From Thermoplasmata archaeon (GTDB lineage Archaea; Thermoplasmatota; E2; JACPAO01; JAHFTW01): a stretch of DNA of 64,000 nucleotides. The notes below the pieces were generated by a model that did not search any database, was not told the origin of the DNA, and was given only the letters and a program-made list of their open reading frames with translations. The position numbers and the translations under genes were made by a program. The stretch spans positions 312,729-376,728 of the forward strand of contig JAHFTW010000001.1 in the NCBI GenBank assembly GCA_023269235.1, written 5' to 3'. The first letter of the stretch is position 1. Each line of letters begins with the position of its first letter. Positions 58,586-64,000 of the stretch are shown here, piece after piece.

Positions 58586-59022
58586 GCCACACCGAGGCGA
58601 AGGTGGAAGGAGCGGGCCGACTCCGGGCAGGCGCCGCCCAGCTCGGCGCTGGCGGAAAGCGCGGCGGGCAGCTCGTTGCGGGGGAGCTCGCGCCAGCCGG
58701 AGCGGGCGAGGAGGTCCGGGATGGTCGTCGTGAGGCCGTAGGCGTCGCGGACGCCAGCCTGCTGCATCGCGCTGACGCCGTGCGACAGAAGCTTGCGGCC
58801 GTTGCCGCGCCCGCGCAGCCGGTCGTCCACCACGAGCGAGCGGAGGAGGGCCGCTTCGCCGCGCGCCTCGAAGCCGATGGATCCCATGACGCGGCCGTTC
58901 TCACGCAGGACCCACAAGTTGGGGAGCGTGTCGGTGAGGCCTGCAGTCGGAAGGCCGGATTGCTTGAGCAGGCTGGTGATGGGGCTCAGGTCCATCGGGC
59001 GGGCAGGGGAGACGGTCGCCAT
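58582..59022 (-). CDS. GNAT N-acetyltransferase (ArsN/ArgA-like)
   Basis: 146 residues. The acetyl-CoA motif is R-L-R-G-R-G-N-G-R (Q/RxxGxG/A) at residue ~70, with LRSLVVDD before it and TTTIPDLLARSGW after, as in GNAT proteins annotated as arsinothricin resistance ArsN-like. The acceptor is unknown. It overlaps both neighbours by 4 and 1 bp, so YkgJ, GNAT and endonuclease III form one operon. Confidence 0.87.
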   Translation of the reverse strand: MATVSPARPMDLSPITSLLKQSGLPTAGLTDTLPNLWVLRENGRVMGSIGFEARGEAALLRSLVVDDRLRGRGNGRKLLSHGVSAMQQAGVRDAYGLTTTIPDLLARSGWRELPRNELPAALSASAELGGACPESARSFHLRLGVA

Positions 59023-59756
59023 CAGGCGTTGGAGCGGGACAGCCAGCTAAGGCCTTTCGCGCTCGCCGGTTCCTTGGCGTCGTGGTCCGGCTTGTAGCCG
59101 GCTTTGGGCGACTTCGCCGCGGGGCAGAGCCCTGCAAGGGGGCAGACGCCGCAACGGGGGCGGCGCGCGACGCAGACGAGGCGGCCGTGGTCGATGACGC
59201 GGTGCGTGTATGCGGGCCAGGACTCGGGGGGCAGGAGGCCCTCCAAGGCTCGCGCGATGGTCTCGGGGTTGGTGCCCCGGCTCAGGCCGAGGAGCGCGTT
59301 GATGCGCACCATGTGCGTGTCCACCGTGACGCCAGCGTGAATCCCAAACGCGGTGCCGAGCACGGCGGTGGCGGTCTTGCGGCCGACGCCCGGCAGTTCG
59401 GTCAGCGTCTCGAGGGTCCGGGGGAGCTCGCCGCCGTGCCGTGCGACGAGGAGGGCAGAGAGGGAGCGGATGTTCTTCGCCTTGGCCCGCCACAAGCCGA
59501 TGCCACCCAGGATGCGTTCGACCTCTTTGGGCGGGGCCGCGCCGAGGGCGGCCGGGGTCGGGTAGCGGGCGAACAGCTCACGGGTCGCCTTGTTCACGGC
59601 GAGGTCCGTCGTCTGCGCGGAGAGTACGGTCGCGACGAGGAGCTGGAACGGAGAGCCGTGGTTGAGGGCGCAAGTGGACTTGGGGTAGGCCTTCGCGAGG
59701 GCGGCGGCAATCTGCTTGGCGCGTGCCGCCTTGGCCGCCTTCGTCTCCCGCGGCAT
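59022..59756 (-). CDS. nth: Endonuclease III (DNA glycosylase/AP lyase)
   Basis: 244 residues from ATG 59756. The helix-hairpin-helix LPGVGRKTA carries the catalytic Lys, the catalytic Asp is in VDTHMVR, and the [4Fe-4S] motif C-x6-C-x2-C-x5-C is near the C-terminus (residues ~197-213). It excises oxidised pyrimidines and cleaves the abasic site. A Lys/Ala-rich N-terminus and a ~30-residue basic tail after the cluster are extra. The start is chosen by family length. Confidence 0.94.
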   Translation of the reverse strand: MPRETKAAKAARAKQIAAALAKAYPKSTCALNHGSPFQLLVATVLSAQTTDLAVNKATRELFARYPTPAALGAAPPKEVERILGGIGLWRAKAKNIRSLSALLVARHGGELPRTLETLTELPGVGRKTATAVLGTAFGIHAGVTVDTHMVRINALLGLSRGTNPETIARALEGLLPPESWPAYTHRVIDHGRLVCVARRPRCGVCPLAGLCPAAKSPKAGYKPDHDAKEPASAKGLSWLSRSNA

Positions 59757-59758
59757 CC

Positions 59759-60769
59759 TCACATCCAGTTCTTCTTGCGGGCCCAGAGGTAGAGCGGCAG
59801 CATCGCGAGCAGGGAGCCGGCGGTGAAGGTCCAGAAGGGGCCAAAGGTGCCGAGGCGAAGGGGGTCCCATTGCGGGACGGGCACGTTCATGCCCATCAGC
59901 GTCCCGATGAGCATCGGGATGGTGAGGATGATGGTCACGCCCGTGAGGAACTTCACGATGCGGTTGGTCTGGTTGGCGAGCGTCGCGTTGTAGGTCTCCT
60001 GGGCAAGGACGGCGACCTCCTTGACGTGCTCCAGACGCTCGGCGAGGCGCGTCATGTGGTCGGCGACGTCGCGGAGGTACAGGCACGTCTCGGCCGAGAT
60101 GTTGGGGTGCTCGCCCTTCTCCAAGGCCGCCATCGCCTCGCGCATCGGGAAGATGGTCTTGCGGGTCTGGCTCACGATGTGCTTGAGGGACTGCACCTTC
60201 TGCAGCTCGGTGAACTCGGCGCCCGAGAGGATCTCGTCTTCCAGCGTCTCGATGCGGTCCTCGAGCTGGTCCATGATGGGGAAGTAGGCGTCCACGATGG
60301 CGTCCAGCACCTCGTAGAGGACGCGGTCGATCGTGGAGTTCTTGGGGCCGCCCCGCAGCGCAAGGAGGCGCTTCTCGACGGCGTCGAGCTCCGCCACGGG
60401 GTCCGTGCACGCCGTGATCAGGAAGTCGGGGCCGAGGAACAGGCCGATGGTGAGCCAGGACATCTGGTCGTTGGCGTGGTCCCAGCGCGGGGCGCGGGCG
60501 ACGACGAAGGTGAGCTCCTGGTAGTCCTCGACCTTGGGGCGCTGGCGGTGGCTGCGCACGTCCTCGATGGCGAGCGGGTGCAGGTTGAACACGGCGCCCA
60601 GGCTGTCGAGCTTGTCCTGCGCGAGCCCCTCGAGGCGGATCCAGACGTGGGTCGGCCCGAACGCGAGATCGCGCGCGGCCTCCGGCTTGAGGCCCTTGGA
60701 GCGCTGCCAGCCCCCGTTCGCGAACTGCAGGACTTCCACGCGGCCCCCAGGGCTCGCCCGGTATTTCAC
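59759..60769 (-). CDS. corA: CorA-type Mg2+/divalent cation transporter
   Basis: 336 residues from GTG 60769 (GTG 60739 in frame). The cytoplasmic N-domain and long helix lead to two C-terminal membrane helices. The CorA signature G-M-N is in LMGMNVPVPQW between them, and the protein ends in a basic tail ARKKNWM. It imports Mg2+ or Co2+/Ni2+. The divergent neighbour is MgtE, another Mg2+ channel, so this intergenic region may be a magnesium-regulated control point. It is 2 bp from the endonuclease III gene. Confidence 0.93.
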   Translation of the reverse strand: MKYRASPGGRVEVLQFANGGWQRSKGLKPEAARDLAFGPTHVWIRLEGLAQDKLDSLGAVFNLHPLAIEDVRSHRQRPKVEDYQELTFVVARAPRWDHANDQMSWLTIGLFLGPDFLITACTDPVAELDAVEKRLLALRGGPKNSTIDRVLYEVLDAIVDAYFPIMDQLEDRIETLEDEILSGAEFTELQKVQSLKHIVSQTRKTIFPMREAMAALEKGEHPNISAETCLYLRDVADHMTRLAERLEHVKEVAVLAQETYNATLANQTNRIVKFLTGVTIILTIPMLIGTLMGMNVPVPQWDPLRLGTFGPFWTFTAGSLLAMLPLYLWARKKNWM

Positions 60770-60852
60770 CAGGGCGGAGAATGGTCCACGGGCCGCGGCC
60801 GCGGACTTGCCGTGGGGCGCGCGACGGGGGGCGGCGACAAGGTTCCGCCGAG

Positions 60853-60859
60853 TAGATAC
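60853..60859 (+). promoter_or_regulatory. TATA-like box for mgtE
   Basis: TAGATAC is centred 26 nt before the ATG at 60882 and fits leaderless transcription. No riboswitch-like structure is obvious in the short 112 bp gap. Confidence 0.5.
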
Positions 60860-60881
60860 AGCCCCTCCGGCTCGCACGGGC

Positions 60882-62270
60882 ATGGAAGGGGAGGAGCGGG
60901 AGCAGACCTTCGCCGGCACGAGGGCCTTCGCGGAGGCCGGTGACTGGGCTCGGGTCCGCGCCATCATGGCCAGCTGGGAGCTCCTCGACCAGATCGACTT
61001 CATGGAGGAGGCGCGCGACCTCGACGCGGTGGCTCTCCTGCGCGCCCTGCCGGAGGGCCGGATGGCTGAGGTGCTGTCCCGCCTCGACCCCGGCCACCAG
61101 GAGCGCATCCTGCAGGGCCTTGGCGACCCGGAGGCGAAGGCCATCATGGCGGGCCTGTCGCCGGACGAGCGGACCGCCGTGCTGGCCATGCTCCCGGCCC
61201 AGGCCGCGCGTCGTCTTCTTTCCCTCCTGACGCCCGAGCAGCAGGTGCAGGCAAAGGGCCTGCTCGCCTATCCTCCTGAGTCGGTCGGGCGACTGATGAC
61301 GCCGAACTACGTCGCCATCCGGCCGGAGTGGACGTTGGCGCAGGTCCTCGCCTACGTGCGGCGGCACGGCCACGACTCGGAGACCATCAGCCGCGTCTAC
61401 GTGGTGGACGCCCAGGGCGTCCTGCTCGACGACCTCCGCTTGCGCCAGGTCATCCTGGGGAACCCGGAGACGACGGTGGCGAGCCTGATGAACCACCAGT
61501 TCCCCTCGCTCTCGCCCAGCGACGACCGCGAGGCCGCCGTGCGCGAGATGCAGCGCCAGGAAGTGTACGCCCTCCCCGTCGTGGACGACGACGGCCGCAT
61601 CCTTGGCATCGTCACGGCCGACGACGTCCTCGCCGTCGCGCAGAAGGAGGCGACCGAGGACATCCAGAAGATGGGCGGCCAGGAGGCGCTGGGCACGCCG
61701 TACCTCGAGACGCCGTTCGGGACGATGGTCCGCAAGCGCGCCGTCTGGCTCGCCGTCCTGTTCGTGGGCGAGATGCTGACCGCGAGCGCGCTGGCGCAGT
61801 ACCAGGAGGAGATCGCGCGCTACGTCGTCCTGGCCCTGTTCATCCCGCTCATCATCTCGAGCGGCGGCAACTCCGGCTCGCAGGCGACGACGCTCATCAT
61901 CCGCGCCCTCTCGCTGGGCGAGCTGCGGCTGCGCGACTGGTGGCGCGTCGTGCAGCGCGAGCTCGCCGCCGGCCTCGTCCTCGGTCTCGTCCTGGCCCTC
62001 ATCGGCGTCCTGCGCATCGTGCTCTGGCACGGCCTCTTCGGGACGTACGGGGAGACCTTCGCCCTCATCGCGGTGGCCGTGGGCCTGAGCGTCGTCGGCG
62101 TCGTGGCATGGGGCACCCTCATCGGCTCGATGCTGCCGCTGCTGCTGCGCCGACTCGGCCTCGACCCCGCGACCGCGTCGGCCCCACTTGTCGCGACCCT
62201 TGTGGACGTCACCGGCCTGGTCATCTACTTCACCATCGCCCACCTGGTGCTCGCCGGCACCGTCGTGTAG
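60882..62270 (+). CDS. mgtE: MgtE-type Mg2+ channel
   Basis: 462 residues, the family length. The N-domain of MgtE helical repeats spans residues ~1-130 (PEGRMAEVLSRLDP, LSPDERTAVLAML), two CBS domains ~135-255 (LMTPNYVAIRPEW and YALPVVDDDGRILGIVTADDV), and five membrane helices ~280-460. The pore-lining motif is IISSGGNSGSQATTL. CBS and N domains sense cytoplasmic Mg2+. It is divergent from CorA. Confidence 0.95.
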   Translation: MEGEEREQTFAGTRAFAEAGDWARVRAIMASWELLDQIDFMEEARDLDAVALLRALPEGRMAEVLSRLDPGHQERILQGLGDPEAKAIMAGLSPDERTAVLAMLPAQAARRLLSLLTPEQQVQAKGLLAYPPESVGRLMTPNYVAIRPEWTLAQVLAYVRRHGHDSETISRVYVVDAQGVLLDDLRLRQVILGNPETTVASLMNHQFPSLSPSDDREAAVREMQRQEVYALPVVDDDGRILGIVTADDVLAVAQKEATEDIQKMGGQEALGTPYLETPFGTMVRKRAVWLAVLFVGEMLTASALAQYQEEIARYVVLALFIPLIISSGGNSGSQATTLIIRALSLGELRLRDWWRVVQRELAAGLVLGLVLALIGVLRIVLWHGLFGTYGETFALIAVAVGLSVVGVVAWGTLIGSMLPLLLRRLGLDPATASAPLVATLVDVTGLVIYFTIAHLVLAGTVV

Positions 62271-62305
62271 CGGCCGTGGAGTGGCCAGCGCTCAGGTCGC
62301 AACCC

Positions 62306-62311
62306 TCATAC
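62306..62311 (+). promoter_or_regulatory. TATA-like box for HPPD gene
   Basis: TCATAC is centred 26 nt before the ATG at 62334, with the spacing seen for other leaderless genes here. Confidence 0.45.
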
Positions 62312-62333
62312 GGCCCCACGCCTCGAAGGGCCC

Positions 62334-63560
62334 ATGGGTCCCGCGTTGCGCAACCTGGGCATCCACGGCATCGAGTCCGTGGACTTCGTCGTCCGCGACC
62401 TGGCGCGCTCCGAGCAGTTCTACACGCAGAAGATGGACTTCGCGGTGACGGCGCGCTCCAGCGCCAAGCACGAAGCCGACACGGGGGAGCGCGCGACGAT
62501 TTTCGACGCCGCCCGCGTCCGCGTCCAGTGCACGACTCCGCTCGACGCCACCAGCCGCGCGGGGAAGTTCCTCAAGGCTCACCCCGATGGCATTCGAGCC
62601 CTCACCTTCCGCGTCGCCGACGTCGAGCAAACCTGGAAGACCTTGGAGACGCGCGGCGCCAACTTCCTCGGAGGCATCCACGGCAAGCCGGGCTCGGGCC
62701 ACCGCGTGTTCGCCATCGCCAGCCCGCTCGGCGACGTCGAGTACCGCTTCCTCGAGAAGGCTGGCCCGTGGGCTGCTGCCGACGAGGCGGGCAACCGCAC
62801 GCAGGGCGCCGTGGAGCCCGGTCTCTCCCCCGTCGTCCACGCCGGCGCGCAACCGACGGGGAACAACCGGAACCAGTTCACCCACATGGACCACGTCACG
62901 AGCAACACGCGCGAGATGCGCAGCCTGACGACGTGGTACAAGGAGGTCCTCGGCTTCGAGCACTTCTGGGACATCCGCTTCCACACCCGCGACTCCAAGC
63001 CCGACATGGACGGCGGCTCCGGGCTGCAGTCCATTGTCATGTGGGACCCGAGCTGCAACGTCAAGTTCGCCACCAACGAGCCGCTGCGCCCGAACTACTA
63101 CGCGAGCCAGATCGCGAAGTACGTCGAGGACAACAAGGGCCCCGGCGTCCAGCACATCGCGTTCAGCACGCGCGCCATCATGGACGTGATTCCCCAGATG
63201 AACGCGGCCGGCTTGAAATTCCTCGACACGCCGGACGCCTACTACGAGATGCTGCCCAAGCGTCTCGCGGAGCGCGCCGTCACGAACCTCAAGGAAGACA
63301 TCGCGGAGCTGCAGAAGCGCAAGATCCTCGTGGACGGCCGCGACGCGCGCTACCTCCTCCAGATCTTCATGCAGGAGGCTGCCGTGCTCTACAACGAGGC
63401 CGCCGCGGGGCCGTTCTTCTATGAGGTCATCCAGCGCAAGGGCGACCAAGGATTCGGCGAGGGCAACTTCCGCGCGTTGTTCGAATCCATTGAACGGCAC
63501 CAGACTGGCGACAAGCCCACGGGCAAGCGCACGGTCGAGAATCCTTACTTGATGGATTAG
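62334..63560 (+). CDS. hppD: 4-hydroxyphenylpyruvate dioxygenase
   Basis: 408 residues, full length. The iron ligands of the 2-His-1-Glu facial triad are His187 (FTHMDH), His274 (VQHIAFST) and Glu364 (FFYEVIQRKG), and the C-terminal GDQGFGEGNFRALFESIE helix closes the site. Two vicinal-oxygen-chelate halves are visible. It uses O2 to convert 4-hydroxyphenylpyruvate to homogentisate, the second step of tyrosine breakdown. A fumarylacetoacetase-family gene begins 330 bp downstream. An O2-requiring enzyme argues for an aerobic or microaerobic host. Confidence 0.96.
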   Translation: MGPALRNLGIHGIESVDFVVRDLARSEQFYTQKMDFAVTARSSAKHEADTGERATIFDAARVRVQCTTPLDATSRAGKFLKAHPDGIRALTFRVADVEQTWKTLETRGANFLGGIHGKPGSGHRVFAIASPLGDVEYRFLEKAGPWAAADEAGNRTQGAVEPGLSPVVHAGAQPTGNNRNQFTHMDHVTSNTREMRSLTTWYKEVLGFEHFWDIRFHTRDSKPDMDGGSGLQSIVMWDPSCNVKFATNEPLRPNYYASQIAKYVEDNKGPGVQHIAFSTRAIMDVIPQMNAAGLKFLDTPDAYYEMLPKRLAERAVTNLKEDIAELQKRKILVDGRDARYLLQIFMQEAAVLYNEAAAGPFFYEVIQRKGDQGFGEGNFRALFESIERHQTGDKPTGKRTVENPYLMD

Positions 63561-63568
63561 CCGGACGA

Positions 63569-63820
63569 CTACGCGGCCGCTCGGTCCCGACGCGCCTTAT
63601 GCGCCACGAGAAGTCCGGCGGCGAGCAAGCCGGCGGCCACTGCGTATAATGCCATGGCCGTGAGGAACAGAACGGCCTCGGCGTCCACGGCGCCAAGGCA
63701 CCCCGACGGGGTGCCACAAGGTCGACTTGTCGCGCTGGACACGTTGCAGACGATGGCGGCCACCAAGGCGACGGCTGCGCCGATGAACAGGGCCCGACCA
63801 AACAAAGCACGCACGCGCAA
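63569..63820 (-). CDS. Small two-span membrane protein
   Basis: 83 residues with two hydrophobic segments (~10-28 and ~50-72). The loop has two Cys (PCGTPSGCLG) that may pair outside. No family recognised. It lies between HPPD and the start of a FAH-family gene, on the opposite strand. Small membrane proteins are hard to verify, but its codon pattern suits a real gene. Confidence 0.5.
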   Translation of the reverse strand: MRVRALFGRALFIGAAVALVAAIVCNVSSATSRPCGTPSGCLGAVDAEAVLFLTAMALYAVAAGLLAAGLLVAHKARRDRAAA

Positions 63821-63890
63821 GGATTTCTGCGCGCCCGGATAAGCGTGCCGAGCCCGCGTCTTCTTGAATCGTCACGGCTTGGCGTTGCCG

Positions 63891-64000
63891 TTGAAGCTCG
63901 CCACCTTCGCCCCGCCCGGCGCAGCACCCCGCACAGGCGTCGTCCGTGGCAACTGGCTTCTCGACTGCCACGCGGCGAACCCGCAGGTCCCGGCGACGAT
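63891..64000 (+). CDS. Fumarylacetoacetate hydrolase family protein, N-terminal fragment
   Basis: Only the first 36 codons are inside the window. From TTG 63891 the frame reads MKLATFAPPGAAPRTGVVRG then NWLLDCHAANPQVPA, the N-terminal pattern (KLATF..R.GVV.G..LLD) of FAH enzymes such as fumarylacetoacetase. A TTG at 63885 would add two residues. The place after HPPD makes the last tyrosine-degradation step the natural reading, but the family includes other C-C hydrolases. Confidence 0.65.
   Translation, partial: MKLATFAPPGAAPRTGVVRGNWLLDCHAANPQVPAT

Noticed and set aside
59022..62243. A 1073-codon minus-strand frame joining endonuclease III with sequence antisense to MgtE
   Set aside because: Only the last 244 codons (start at 59756) match endonuclease III; the rest is antisense to CorA-region and MgtE coding DNA.
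1..64000. CRISPR arrays, rRNA genes, insertion sequences, replication origin
   Set aside because: No regularly spaced repeats, no rRNA-like stretches, no transposase or Orc/Cdc6 gene were found on reading both strands.

Overview
This 64 kb window is high-GC DNA (about 70% G+C by eye), densely packed with genes and with no rRNA. It is archaeal. The evidence is an ABCE1/Rli1 ATPase, a Pelota/Dom34-NFACT (Rqc2-like) gene pair, archaeal tRNA methyltransferases (Sun/NSUN type and Trm-G10), RNase Z, UPF0200 and UPF0201 families, CNNM and Lrp-type proteins, and many genes whose start codon lies about 25-29 nt after an AT-rich box, as in leaderless archaeal transcripts. A high-GC, aerobic or microaerobic member of the Thermoplasmatota is my best guess; that is inference and not shown by the sequence. 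Bacterial-like metabolic genes (FabI enoyl reductase, type II glutamine synthetase, 4-hydroxyphenylpyruvate dioxygenase, dienoyl-CoA-reductase-like SDR, thiolase) suggest heavy lateral acquisition.

Layout. 1-5.6 kb: end of glycine dehydrogenase subunit 2, COG3199 NAD kinase, OsmC, CYTH protein, lipoprotein, RNA m5C methyltransferase, PUA protein, Nudix. 5.6-11.6 kb: a probable copper/redox surface module made of a double winged-helix regulator, a small membrane protein, three secreted proteins whose predicted mature N-terminus is His-Gly, and a CopC-CopD fusion. 11.6-14.4 kb: tRNA-Phe followed by tRNA-derived 3'-end copies and palindromes, ABCE1, then two intergenic repeats. 14.4-19.7 kb: two NAPE-PLD-like metallo-hydrolases, lipoyl synthase, small proteins. 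19.7-26.2 kb: cation/proton antiporter, thiolase, EamA transporter, SCP2 protein, thioredoxin, two membrane-anchored exported proteins, and a run of 24 C. 26.2-33.6 kb: Pelota and NFACT, membrane protein, tRNA-Pro with a large palindromic 3' region, CNNM/CBS protein, Lrp regulator divergent from glutamine synthetase II.

33.8-45 kb: lipoproteins, including three Asp-box beta-propeller paralogues, an SDR, a PAP2 lipid phosphatase and two GT4 glycosyltransferases. 45-51 kb: tRNA-Met, tRNA-Glu, DUF1405 protein, then an AT-richer island with one 1071-residue P-loop NTPase with a HEPN-like C-terminal region. This is the best candidate here for an undescribed defence-type system. It is followed by a membrane-anchored winged-helix protein. 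51-56 kb: RNA-processing and nucleotide genes. 56-64 kb: PAP2, FabI, Fe-S-type cysteine-cluster protein, GNAT, endonuclease III, divergent CorA and MgtE Mg2+ transporters, HPPD, and the first codons of a fumarylacetoacetase-family gene.

Taken together the window looks chromosomal and mostly housekeeping: translation quality control and RNA maturation, C1/lipoate metabolism, fatty-acyl and tyrosine metabolism, metal homeostasis and a large exported proteome. The accessory signals are concentrated around tRNA genes, two families of short intergenic repeats and the AT-rich NTPase island.
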